Source of the DNA: Apophysomyces variabilis
Taxonomy: Eukaryota; Mucoromycota; Mucoromycetes; Mucorales; Mucoraceae
NCBI GenBank assembly: GCA_002749535.1
Contig: MZZL01000401.1
Location: forward strand, 234,796-298,795
Direction: 5' to 3'
Length of the DNA stretch: 64,000 bases
Shown here: positions 11,379 through 23,839 of the stretch, piece after piece
Position numbering within the stretch: the stretch's first letter is position 1
Layout: each line of letters begins with the position of its first letter
Program-made: the position numbers and the translations under genes
The notes under the pieces: generated by a model
The model's input: the letters and a program-made list of their open reading frames with translations, nothing else
Databases searched by the model: none
What the model was told of the DNA's origin: nothing

Positions 11379-14300
11379 ATGCGGAAGGCCAGTTCCGTAA
11401 TGAAGAAGACATTTACCCCCGGAACATCGGCGGGGAAGCCATCGAACTCAACATCTACTTCCAGTACAGCAGATACGCCGCAGGATGATTCTCTGGAACA
11501 ATCCGAAGCGGTAGAGAACGACAAGCTTGGAACACTTAGTACATTTGCCAAAAAGCACGATGCTATTCGAATGGCGCAATCACAGAGTAGCATTGCTGAA
11601 AGTGGTGGTGGCACTATCGGCATTGATATACCCATACTTCCTTCATCATCCACATTCATCCTTGCAGGAAAAGACGATAAAACTGAGCGGCTTAAGAAGA
11701 AGGCCAAAAATTTCTTGGATGAGCGACAGAAGATAAAGTCGAGAGCACAGAGTCTTTGGAGTTATATCGGCACGTATTTTGAGTAATAACTGCACTGTGT
11801 CTTCTTACCCCTCCTGACGATCAATATAGATGCCACCAATTCATTTGACCAGGCAAGATTTTTTCAGGAGAATGCAGAGCAGGTCTTTCATGTAGTATAC
11901 GAAACCTGTATTCATCAGATTGAGAAAATTAAACGTACGTACCGAATACGATAGTGTGTTGAAACTGATCCTCTCGACAGAAAAGAGCGAACGTCCTCAA
12001 TCATGGAATTCGAAAGAACTGGTAAACCTCCAAAAAACCTTACTATTGCTTCGGAAAATCTTCCTCTATGTTCCAGAGCTTATGCGGAATGGCTGGCAAC
12101 GCAAAAACATCGGTAAATCAACTTATGCCTCTGTCAGTTCTCTCACACTTTTACTCTTATTGTAGCCAAGATCTTGGCACATATTTTGGATCATGGAAAT
12201 CATCTAAAGTTACGCGCCCTTGGTTTCCACCTATTATTGCTATGGCTTAATGACCAAGCGGTTGAATATCCAGAATGCATCAACCTTTTCGCAAATGCAA
12301 TTCCTTTGGATCTCTTCGTTCTAGACGATATTAATAGCTCTGCGCCTTCTAATACATATCCTGCGAACGAAAGCTCCGGATCTCAAGAAGAAAAGGACAG
12401 TAGCAACCACAAGTTGCCAGGTGGTGGTCTGCAATTTGTCAAAAAATTAGGAGATCGTCACCCAGAAAAAGCATTTGGTCAAGGCCTTGCGAGGGATCAG
12501 CGAATTAAGACTACTTCTTTAAAACTCCATCAGACGCTGATTCTTGGTAAGCTAGCTTGCTGATCAGTAGTCCTATGTTACTAATACTGTGTACAGGCGA
12601 TGATCAGCCTCCATTGTTTCCCAATCCGGTGCAACCAACATTCCATGATTCCCTTACCTTGATACACATATTTATAGCTAATCTTGTCCGTCTTGCTCAT
12701 GTGGCTGCAGGATCACCACCTCCACCTGACGAATATGAGTATCCTCCAGGAGACCAATTTGAGCGGGATGATGGTATCGCAACCGGTGTAGGCATTGACG
12801 CTGCTGGTCTTAGTGCAAAGTTCTTATTCAAAATATTCCGTACTTATTATTTAACAAAATTTGTACCGAAAATTGCTATGGAGCTGTCCATGGAAGGTGT
12901 GCCCAAAGATATGGAAGGTGATTGTGAGTATTTTACAAGATAATTTTGGGAAACTGGTACTTAATAATATGCAGCATTTGGTTTCCCTGCATGTCCTCCA
13001 AGTATTCTACGAACATTACTTCGTTTCTTGATCGGCTACTGCTTGGATAATAATTATGACCCGAATACACAGTTGCAGCAGCTCCCGACCGCTTCCGTTT
13101 CTCAGTTTGCCACACCAATTCTTAAGTCGATCGTTTTGTCTTCCCACGAAACACGCGAAATGCTTCACGAAATTTTGAGACAATGCATGGTGTTACCATG
13201 TACTAGTTCGCAGTATCGCGATATCACGCGAGGCGCGATACATATTCTGGGTGTTTGGATGCTTGGAAATGAAGAGGAACGACCGTCATTTTTGAGACGA
13301 ACGGGAAGTGCATCAGTTGGAACGATTGGTCAGACCAGCATGACACGATCCAGCAGTCTAGCATCCGTAGCTACGTCGAAAAATTCCATTAATGAAGCTA
13401 AAGTTGATAGTTCGAAAACACTATCGACTTCTCCAACCTCCTCTCTCGCTCCGACTTCGCGACTAGACAAACATGATCACGAATACGCAGACGCAAACAG
13501 CTTTTTACGACGGTACTTTGTGATGATTAAACTAGTTTTTGACGCTCATGGAGGTCAGGCTGCAGCGACAGGCGAAGATGGCGATGGATTTGTGGCAGGG
13601 ATACAGCAGACTACCGATTGGGAGGGATTGGCGAGCATTTATAAGGATGCAATCAACGTCTATCGTGCGATAACCGTGACACGGGGAGGCATTGATATGG
13701 AGTGGGAGAGTTGGTAAAAGTCTCTTGCTTTTTCGGTCGTATTCCTGAACAATGCAATAGGGAGCTTCTGCTGCGCTGCTTGCTGGATATACAAGACTGG
13801 TTTATGAATGGTCCAGAAAAATATAGTCGTATCCCGGTGCAGCATTTGGCTGACGACGTGGCAGACTACATATGTGAAGTAAGTGTATCCAGTCAAGTGG
13901 GTTATCTTAACGTAGGATTGGCAGACGTTGTTACACGCATTTGTACGAGCTCGAATAGCACATATGGAGATGTGGCAAGATTTGAAACGCTACATGCTCG
14001 CGTCAATGCGATGGACACAAACACTTTCACAATGGGTGGTAAATTCTAAAAACGGATGGTTACTCGTGCATAAATTGTAACCCAAAGCTTTTCGATAGAA
14101 AACAATGCACAAGTTGACAAAACTGCTTTCCTCTCGCTTGTATAAGGTTGAATACGATTCAAATCCAGGAAGCGAAAGACATTCATTACCTCATGAAGAT
14201 GGACACATCATACAGAACCGTCATTCAATGCATTTTGGCAATCCTACGTCAGCCAGTCGAGGACGAAATAAGGTGCGTACACGACACTTGAGTATTCAAG

Positions 14301-17300
14301 GCGATCACCCACGTGCATTTTGCAATCGTGCGGCCGGACGACCATTGTCGAGTGGAGGTAGCGAAGGTCAACTTACACAATTACCCATCCAGGAAGATTC
14401 TATTGATTTGCTTCAAGATCATTTCCCAGCGCCAGAGACAAGTCTTTCCACGGTATTAAGGAATTCCAGCAGCGTCTCACTTTCAGAAAAACCAAATTAT
14501 GCGAAAGCATTGAACCGCCGATCTGCGCATTTAACAGCAACAGAAATACCACATATAGAAGAGCCCACTACCGAAGACGAGAAGGATACCTCAGGAACTG
14601 CTGGTGGTAGCACTCGTGGTGGAGCCAATATCAAATTTGGCATAAAAAATATCATTCCCACCACGTCGTTTTCAACAAGCAATGCACCATCACAGTCGAA
14701 TAGCGGAAATAGTCATATTTCCGCAGGTGGATCCGTAGGGTCGAGCCTTTCTAAACGCGGAACACGCAGAACCATGAGTATTCATCAATTTGATACTCTG
14801 TGGCAAGATTCTAGCAAGCTGTTAAACTTTGTTCATCATTCATCAAGTGGTAACGAAAAAAACACAGATTCTTCAGGTCTGCAGCCTTCGCACGTCAAAG
14901 CTGTCGCAAAGGACGAAGATGATGCCGGTAATAGCAAGAAAGGAAAACCTGTAGACTGGGACCGAAAGAGTAGTAACAGCTCGTCTGAACGACAGCCAGC
15001 AGAGGAGAACCTAACAATATCCAGTAAAGTAAGAAAATCAATGTCACAGTAAATGGTAGACTTACTGGTGGATAGTCGAATCGCACATCAGCTTCGACCA
15101 TACTCGGTCCCGGCGAAACTATTACCATGGCAAGCTCTACTGCAGTTAATGAAAAGCTGCCAAGCAGCCTGGGCACGTTTAGAAGCTCAGAATTTCTTAA
15201 TTTGCACAATTTGCCATGGGATGGCCAAAGAGTGCTGCTGACGTGGAAAAATATGATCTGTGTAATTGGTAATCCGAACCATATCGAGGTAGGTACAGGA
15301 ACTTTTTCAATGATAGACTCCGCAAACGAACCATCCGTAGGGTCCACAAAATTATGCTGTTGCGGTTAACTGTGTTGTGGATATTTTGGATAACCTTGTT
15401 TGGATTCGAGCCCATCAGCCTTATCGTAACGTGCCTATTCCTGCTTTATACGAATTCACACCGTGGCTTTTCCAAGCTACAGAGCTACCAAAGTAATTCA
15501 CTAGTTCACGGCTTGTAAGAATGCTGAACTCGTGAATATCTAGGTCGTATAATATAGGTCGGGCCGCTGCTATTGGATGTTTGTGCAGGCTGATAGGGAG
15601 AAAGCCTGAAGAAACCGTTCCCATCAGTTACTACGCGCATTTCTATAAAGCCGTTTTGAAGGTAAATAGACAGATTAACAGTAGATTTATCCTAATTTTT
15701 GCAGGGTCTTGCATCCGATGATAATGTGATCGTCCAAGCAATAGTGAAAAACTCAGAACGGATATTTTCTGTCCCGTTACCAGGAGTCTATATCTTAATT
15801 CCTCCATTTATTGACGCTATCGAAAAGCAGGTAAAGTTGAGGAATACTTGTAACTTGCAAGATTGAATGATCGTAGCTGTTAGACGACACGGTAGCTCGT
15901 GAAGTAGCAAGTAATGTGCGAAAGAGCTGCATTACCATACTTGGTTCTCTGATCTCCATGTCGAACCGGTTGTCTTCTGTTGAAATCAGCGTGGAGGAAT
16001 ATAATATGGAATGGATCCGTGGTTTCGATGGAAAGAAATTCTGTTTTGCAGACGTAATTCATACCACATTACAGTTAGAAATATCAACCCATTGACATTC
16101 CTGTAGGTCAAAATTTGGTTGAAGAACTTGCTTGTTCGGCTAGTCAATGCAGAGACACCTTCCGTAAAGACTGAAGAGGATGCCGAAACCCATTGTATGC
16201 TATTGGGCGCTCTTTGTTCGCTTATATTGGATGAATTACTTGCTTGCCAAGAGTACGTTAACATCAAACATTTGCCACCATTCTTATGCATTTTATATTC
16301 AGGTCACAGCGTGACATTGTGCATGAATGTCTTTTGCTGCTTTTGGACCATTTGTATTGGTGCAGCATCCCTGTGGTGAATATAGCTGTCGACTGTTTGA
16401 ACGCATTTGCCCAAATATACAATGAAAGCCTAGATAGCGATGGCGTGAGTGTGAATTTAGGTGCTTTACAAACGATATCACTAACAGAGATTAATAGATA
16501 ATTGTTCAAGAGGTTCTCACCAGAGTTATAGACGCATTATTTGTGCATATGAAATCCTACGAGCGCAACAGCAAAGCCGGACGAGGTTTGTTTCTATTTA
16601 AAAAAGACGAAATGCAACTAACGTCGTATACACGCTAGGATTTATTATATCCAAATTATTTAGCTGTCTTTTGGAATGGCTAATGGTTATCAAACCTGAG
16701 GTTCTTTCTGATACAGAACTCTGTCAACTAGTTTTTGACGTAATAGAATTTGCTATACATGTCTCATCAGTAAGCCATTCGATCCTTTACATTCTGAAAG
16801 CCTGATCATTCGCTTTACAGGAGGGGGGCGAAAAGATTTTACCGCACACGCCTGTGGAGCGATCAAGTAATGTTAAAAAGAAAGAACAACCGTTCAAATT
16901 CAAATTGCTCGCCGAAAAACGTCCAGCACTTCACAATGAGCATGTTGATATGATGATAGGATCCGATGATGATCAAGGATACGTAAAGGTATGGCCATGT
17001 TACTGAGATACTTTAGTATTTAATGAATTATAGGAATCTGCAGAGGCAGTATTATATCATTTGCTTCATCATTTTAATAACTTTCCCCCGCCTTACGGCC
17101 CGGCCACAATCCAAAGGTTGGTATTAATTAGGTCTTATCATTGTAAAACCTAACCTTGTTTTGCCGTGTGATAGTACGATTGTCGGTCCTGGTGTTGCAA
17201 CAGAGGAAAAGGCCGACATAGAATACCATCAATACCAATATTTCTCCTTCAACGATACGACTATTATTGCATTTATTGAACTACCTCAGACAGAAACCCA

Positions 17301-19131
17301 AGGTAAAATCCAACGTTTGGCTTCCATGGACTTACATTAAATCAGGATCACAATCCCGTATTATCATCCGAGATCTAACGGGACGATATGCATGGGATGC
17401 CCACCTTGCTCGCAGATACCCTCCAATTGTCTCTAGCTCCAAAGACAGTGAAACCAATGAAGGACAGACTGAAAGAATCGCAAGCACAGAGCAAGGATTT
17501 GTACTACGAGAAGAGATTTCTATAAGAGAAGCAAATTCTGGTATAAGGTAACTTGAAGTTATTGAAATGATTGCCGGATATCGTATGTACTTTTTATTTG
17601 TATTAGTACTCCCCAAGCACAGTGTGCATCTGAACCTTCTAGCGATGCTCTTGGAAATCTTCTTCAACGGTACGACATATTCTTTATAGTGTTTGATGTA
17701 GACCTAATTTGGCCGTCGTTATATCTGCTACATAGGATTGGCGAAGCGAATCCGGACTGTATTCTAAATTCATCCCTACCACTCAATGCACCATCTCCAC
17801 CGACTGAACTTCAAGATAGTATGATGGGTTGTATGAATGAGCATTTAAACGAATTCTTGCGAAACGAAGCACTGAATAACGAACAACAAGAATCCGACGT
17901 GTAAGTGAGAGATATATTTCTACCGACAGAGACTAATGTTGTTATTAAACATAGCCGGTTATGGTACTCAAAAATGAATATTTTACGACGGAAGGAGGCC
18001 AAGACGCAGTTATCAGATCATACGGAGCCGATGCATGCCCATCTGATGGCCAATTTCTCTTTAAAGAAAGACTTTCTACCAGCTTTCCCCCATGAATTGG
18101 AGAATCCTCATGTTCCGTTTCAGCAAAGCCGATTGTTATTGAGCCACCTAGGCTTCATCAATTATGACCACCTGAAAGACGGATCTTTTCAGATGTTGAA
18201 CAAGACCCCAGCATTGTATCGTGATCTCCGAGGATTGGATCGCAAACATGGGTAAGCGATAATAACCTTATCTGAACGCAAATATTTACCATGATGCTTT
18301 AGCCGTGAAATAATGAAAATTGCCATTATCTATGTTGGACCAGGCCAAGAGAGTGAGCAAGCTATCCTCCATAATAGTCACGGCAGCGTGATGTACAATA
18401 CTTTCGTAAATAGTTTAGGATGGGAAATTGATATCGCGACGCACACGGGGTACCTTGGAGGATTGGAGAGAAATTTGACGAACGGTACACGTGCGAATTA
18501 CTACTGTTCCTCAACGCTTGAAATGATCTTCCATGACGTCACAAAGATGCCGACCGACAAAGAAGATCCAAAGCAGCTAAAAAAGGTATATATCAAGTAT
18601 ATCGGTACTAGTGTAACGCGGGATGTTTAGAAACGACATGTCGGTAATGATCATGTTCATATCGTTTGGAATGAGCATGACAGGGATTACCGTATTGGCA
18701 CAATTGGTGGAGATTTTGGTAATGCGCAAATTGTTGTTACACCATTAGCCAACGATTTATTCGCCATTCAAATCCACCGAGATCCGAAGGTACTCTTGGC
18801 ATGGAAACGGCGCTATTTCTCATATCGCTTGATAGATTCCATATTTTGGTCCATTATTTAATCGAATGATCGTATCCGGAGCAACTTTAGGACCTCTGGT
18901 TCGTGCAACAGCCATTGGTGCCTTCCGTGCGTCAGTCCATACCAATCTTTATTCGCTCTATAAATGCGTATATGCTCAAAGAGCAAACGACGTACGAACC
19001 ATAGCTAATCGCCATAAAGCAGCAGCTTGGTAAGCAGAAGCAAATAATGAAGCGATTTGTAAGTTCTTACATCCTTATCGTACAGGAGCTACGAACAGTT
19101 TATGGGGAAAATCTTTATGCCCGAAGAGTAG
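11379..19131 (+). CDS. Ral GTPase-activating protein subunit alpha-like (Rap/Ran-GAP domain)
   Basis: Very large multi-exon gene from ATG 11379 (MRKASSVMKKTFT) to the TAG at 19129-19131. The N-terminal helical region matches the RALGAPA layout, for example the PELMRNGW stretch followed by ILAHILDHGNHLKLRALGFH. A long serine-rich middle (13.3-15.0 kb) separates it from the C-terminal Rap-GAP domain starting near 18303: KIAIIYVGPGQESEQAIL, then NSLGWEIDIATHTGYLGGLE, and GNDHVHIVWNEHDRDYR, whose Asn is at the position of the catalytic 'Asn thumb'. It ends shortly after a YEQFMGKIF stretch, as the animal proteins do. RalGAP alpha works with a beta subunit to inactivate Ral-type GTPases. Tuberin is the nearest alternative, but the N-terminal match favours RalGAP alpha. 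Introns are numerous and individual joints approximate. Confidence 0.88.
18303..19131 (+). other. Catalytic Rap/Ran-GAP domain of the RalGAP alpha-like gene
   Basis: Three or four exons encode the GAP domain. Seen directly: the YVGPGQ strand, the GGLERN loop, the HVGNDHVHIVWNEH catalytic helix carrying the Asn thumb, the FAIQIHRDPKVP strand and GPLVRATAIGAFRAS helix. All blocks expected for an active domain are present in order, so the gene looks intact at its active site. Confidence 0.85.
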
Positions 19132-20568
19132 AAAGCGTAATTACAAAACCGTAGAGAGTAATGATCCATCCTTAAACAATAATCCGTAATCGCGTGAATA
19201 TTTTTACAAGATTAAAATTCAATAATCTCTCATGCTGCTATCTATCATTGGAATCTAGAAAAGAAAAAAGATGCTTGCTTTAGTGCTCTTGCGATCGTAG
19301 AAAGTGATATGAAGCAATGCTGTTTATTGAAACATAGAGGTTTCCTTTCTGGCATGTACACCGGTCTGGTCATGAAGTGTTACTAGTACCCTTTCAGAAA
19401 GGACTTAGTGTTGTGATACTTGTAGCGAGATGCGTCACGTAATGTGCATATGGTTGGCGACTAGTAAACCATAAAGTCTACTTTCCTTTGCTTTCTTTGA
19501 GGAGAACTGGGAGATGTTAATCTAATCATAGCCTTGTTAATCATGCACATAATACATATATATTATTTTTATGTATACAGGAATTGGCAGTCGTTACAGC
19601 GTCAGTAAGAACGGTTTCCTGTTGTCTTGTTCACCTGAATGGCCCACATTGCTGACTTTGGATGAACTAAACATCCCCTAGCTCAACGGACATTGATTCT
19701 GGCTGTACCCCAGACTTTCGCGCTTTTAATGTTGTATAGCCCGTCTTAACAAGACGGTCTGAGATAGATAACTAGGTGCGGGCCCTGATTAGATGGGAAC
19801 GCAAGACAGAATGGGAGACAGCAAGCGAAATTAGGCCTCTTATACCCATAACGCTACGCTTGAATCCCTGCCAATGGTACGAGAGCACATGCTAATAAAT
19901 AAACTGAGTGCAAAAACTCCAATGGTCTTTAGAGGGAAAAAAGCCAAATCACGGGCAACTGTGTAACTGTTATGACATTTAGACTAAATACTCGGTTATC
20001 TGTTTTGGCTTTGTGCTTGCGTGATTAAAGGTTAAGAAGATGTCGCAGCCAAAAAGCACTGATATAAATTGATTGTATTTGGCCTCACTTCCCGATTGGC
20101 AGCGGGTGTTGAAAAGCTATATCCAATATGAGGGCTTTTACGGTTTTAGAGAGGTGTTGAGCGAGCTTTTGGTTAGAAAGGCGTATACAAAACGTTGGTT
20201 ATGTTCGTCTATCTTTCATTTTGCATACTTACCGTTGAGGTCCTGAAGATATACAATGAAAATACGATTATTAAGGGGTATTCAAAATCATTATCTATCA
20301 AGATCGCTGTGGTGAATTTAAGTTTTTTATTGCGCTTTGATATGCAAACTACGTAATTTTAGTGTTATCTTGTCAAATCTGGCCAAAGAAGTTCGTTAGC
20401 GGAGATCAATAGGCTTCCAAAAGAAGTGAGTACACCTGAAAAATTTTAGACAAATCATTTCCTTATCTGAAACCTCCGAAACGATAGCAATGTATATAAA
20501 GGATTAAGTTTCGGGCATCGAAGGCGTTAAACTTCCAAAATCCTTTCTTGAAGTGCAGGCACCTCGTT
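19132..20568. other. Intergenic 1.4 kb between RalGAP alpha and PKA
   Basis: No coding-like ORF. It contains a short perfect hairpin at 19741-19757 (stem CCGTCTT/AAGACGG, three-base loop) and, at its right end, the TATA box of the PKA gene. Confidence 0.5.
20493..20500 (+). promoter_or_regulatory. TATA box of the PKA catalytic subunit gene
   Basis: TATATAAA lies 69-76 bases upstream of the start codon at 20569, a usual core-promoter position for a fungal gene with a short leader. Confidence 0.55.
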
Positions 20569-22167
20569 ATGGATATACTAAACAAAGGCGTGGAACTACT
20601 CGGTATTCGCCGTTCTATCTCAAGTGGCCGTTCATATTCTAGAAAACATCATCAATCACCACCACCGTCGAAAACACCTAGCATTAGCAGTAGTATCACC
20701 AGTAACGATTCCCGTTCATCACAAGGTAAAACAGAAGAAAAACAAACAACACCAAACGGTAATCATAACCCATCCCCACTATAGGTGATATCTATACTGC
20801 AACTCGCACACCTAGCGCTGGTTCTGCCATCATGGCCGCTGGTTTCGGCATCACACCAATCGAAGATACCCAACCTGTGCCTAAAACCTCACGTCAACCG
20901 GATAGACAGTTATCCTCACAATCGCTAGCACCGTTCAAAGAATCTCATCCGACAGAATACAATACGACCCAACCATCACCTCTCTCTCCTCTTCCTCGTA
21001 TAGACTCTCAAGATTACTTTGACCAACCCTCTTCAGTACCAACAACATCAACAACAAAGACCACGAACCATTTGTCAACTCATACAGCACCCCATAAAGG
21101 CACCCACGCAGTTTACCATCGCCGACGAAAACACCGCCAACTGGCCCTGACGGACTTTGTACTGAAAGAGACGCTCGGCACAGGATCCTTTGGACGAGTT
21201 CATCTAGCACAAAGCAAAGTCAACCGCAGGCATTATGCCATCAAAGCTTTAAATAAATTCGACATCGTCAGGCTCAAGCAGGTCGAACATACGAACAATG
21301 AACCGAGGATTCTACGAGATATATGCCACCCATTCCTTGTAACGCTTTGGGGTACATTCCAAGATGATTCATTCCTGTTTATGGTGATGGATTATGTCCC
21401 AGGTGGAGAACTTTTTCGGATCTTGCGAAAACAAAAGCAGTTTTCCGAAGAAGCGGCGAAATTTTACGCATCTGAAGTCATCCTCGCCCTCGAATATCTG
21501 CATTCGCACGATATCATTTACCGCGATCTAAAACCAGAGAACATTCTGCTGGATGCCAAAGGCCATGTCAAGCTCACTGATTTTGGGTTCGCTAAACGTG
21601 TGGAAAATCTCACTTGGACAGTATGCGGTACCCCTGATTATATTGGTAAGGAAAACGCTTTTCATATCGTGTGTCAAATGAAAGAGCCTAACGAACTGTG
21701 CTTTTCTTTCTTTTTTTTTTCCAGCACCGGAAATCATTCGTTCCAAAGGATATAGCAAGGCTGTGGACTGGTGGAGTTTAGGTGTTCTCATCTACGAAAT
21801 GCTTGTTGGCAAGCCCCCATTTGTCGATAAGAGCCCGGTAGGACTTTACGAAAAGATCCTGGAATGTCGTGTACCATGGCCAGAAACCATGAGTGACGTC
21901 GCCAAGGATTTATTGATGGGTCTCCTGACGCCGGATGTATCCCGACGTTACGGCAACCTTCAGAATGGCAGCCGCGATATCAAAACGCATCCATGGTTTA
22001 AGGACATTGATTTTGATCAAGTTTTGCAACGCAACGTGGAGCCACCCTATGTACCAGATATCGAAGAGGATGGTGATTCTAGTTGCTTTGCTCGCTACAA
22101 AGAACCAGAACATCCTTACGGTCGTATCCGAGGTGATCCTTATCGTGCTCAGTTCCCTGCCTTCTAA
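20569..22167 (+). CDS. cAMP-dependent protein kinase catalytic subunit
   Basis: Three exons (20569-20725, 20785-21645, 21725-22167) join in frame to 486 codons. The first 170 or so residues are a Ser/Pro/Thr-rich extension typical of fungal PKA. The kinase domain starts at about residue 177: glycine loop [13 protein letters not shown] lysine, RDLKPENIL catalytic loop, DFGFAK, activation loop [11 protein letters not shown] followed across the second intron by APEII, and GVLIYEML. The tail ends FPAF, the FxxF motif used by AGC kinases to bind their own N-lobe or PDK1. The short first exon contributes 52 residues starting [12 protein letters not shown]; without that exon an internal ATG at residue 69 would be used. 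Expected role: effector of cAMP in morphology, germination and nutrient response. Confidence 0.95.
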
Positions 22168-23839
22168 GAGCAGAGAACAAAAAGAAAAAGTGAAAAAAAA
22201 AGGATATCTGATTTCCTACTCTTTTTCTTCTTTTTATTTTAAACCTCGTCATTTTTTCCTCTTATCCCCTGCAAATTATATATATGTACATAGATTCCCA
22301 ATCGAGTCCTCTAATTCTTGTATAAAGCATACCGTTACCATATTAAACATTTCTTTGCTTTCTCAAGCCCAAAAAAAAAAGAAGTCTCAATTTTTTTTTC
22401 GGTTTTTTGTTGGTCAGCAATTACGTAACGACCCGTAGGCGGATAAGCGGTGGATTGCAGAAGGAAAAAGTAAAAGTCCCACTGTTAAAAAAGGCAGAGA
22501 GCAGGAAACTAGGCAACAATGACACTGTTACTTTGTTCCCATGGAAGAGACAAATGTTCATCTTTCTGCCTTTGAACGTAGCACTATGGTTGATGCTACG
22601 TCTAAAGCGTGTCTTTTCGGTATCGGCGCCGCCAAAAAAAAAACGGGGATAGGGCTAATCAAATTTGCACATGAAAAAAATAACAGAGGAAAGGGGGGAA
22701 GGAGCGGGGGATGGTTTCTGTTTTTGGCAATGCGATGACACCCGAAAAATTTTCTTCTGCGGTTGCGTAGGGTTTCTAAGACAACCTCTTTGAAACGGGT
22801 CCGATCCTACTGCCCCGGTGATGGGTTCACCAGGGAAAGGGAAACCAAAGATCCTCCCAGATAAGGCAAAGGTCTCTCCACTTTTTTTTCTTTTTTACTG
22901 TGTTGACATTTCCCAAAGAGCAGTAGCTCGATCATACCACTTTTTTTTTCGTTCCTCGGTAAAAAACAAAACTTCTGCAAGGTCTAATTTTGGATGATTG
23001 AGAAGAAGTGGAAGGAAAAACGTGTTCAAGTGCAGCTGACTTTTTGGGTGTTGTTTGGTAAATCAAAAAAAAATCAACAAGGATCTTCATGTTTCGTTAT
23101 ATTCTCTGGCCACAAGTTTTCATTGAGATGATTTAATATGGTACAGACACAAAAAAGATAAGGTTCAGATGGGTTCTTTATTACCTGTGATGGTAAGACG
23201 GGAGCATTAGTTTTCTTTCTCTGTTCCTTTGTTGGGTTGATCTGGCGTTGAATCATCTAAGAGGAAAATAGAAATCGGAAAGACTGGAAAAAGTGGGGTG
23301 TTTGTTTTGCAAGAGCACCATTGGTTCGGGAGTGAAAGAGAAAAGGCGGGAAGAAAAACTTTTATTGGTTCCAGATTTTACCAATCCCCAGGCCCGTTCT
23401 TTTGACATTCAATTTAGCCGTTCAGGAACCGGAAAAAGAACTAACGTTGTCAATAAGGAACCAACTATTTTTCCCCGGTTTATCACACAATGTATATTCA
23501 ATCCCTCTACACTATTTGATAAGTGCAAAGGATAGGAAAAGCTGAACCCTTCATTAAATTACTTCTTACTATTCTGAATCTTCCCGTTCTATGTTCGTTT
23601 GATTATTTCATCCTCCAGCCGGACCCTGACGAGCGGCTGAACCAATGAAGGGATCAATCCCAACGAATCGATCGAGAAAAAAGGATAACCGCGGTAAAAA
23701 ACTCAGCGCTGGAAAACCTGGAGAATTTAAATAGACCCTCTGTTGAAAGTTTTTTTCCTCCCATTATCCAGTTTTTCCTTCTATCTTATTTTTCCTTCTT
23801 TTTTCTTTTCTTTACCCTAATAACTCATTTTTATTCAGT
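22168..23839. other. Intergenic 1.7 kb between PKA and sugar transporter
   Basis: Rich in A and T homopolymer runs, with no supported gene. Contains an imperfect hairpin at about 22813-22834 (GGTGA/TCACC core flanked by CCC/GGG). The right end has a TATA-like TTTAAATA at 23726-23733 and then an 80-base pyrimidine tract leading to the transporter ATG at 23840. Confidence 0.5.
23726..23838 (+). promoter_or_regulatory. Core promoter of the sugar transporter: TTTAAATA plus pyrimidine tract
   Basis: TTTAAATA lies 107 bases upstream of the ATG and is followed by a nearly pure T/C tract, a common arrangement for highly expressed fungal genes. Inference from base composition only. Confidence 0.45.

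Noticed and set aside
19741..19757. Seven-base-pair perfect hairpin in the RalGAP-PKA spacer
   Set aside because: Too short to separate from chance, and no T-run or adjacent gene end supports a function.
23293..23535. 80-codon ORF upstream of the sugar transporter
   Set aside because: It begins with GTG, has no ATG, and carries no recognisable motif; it lies in promoter sequence.
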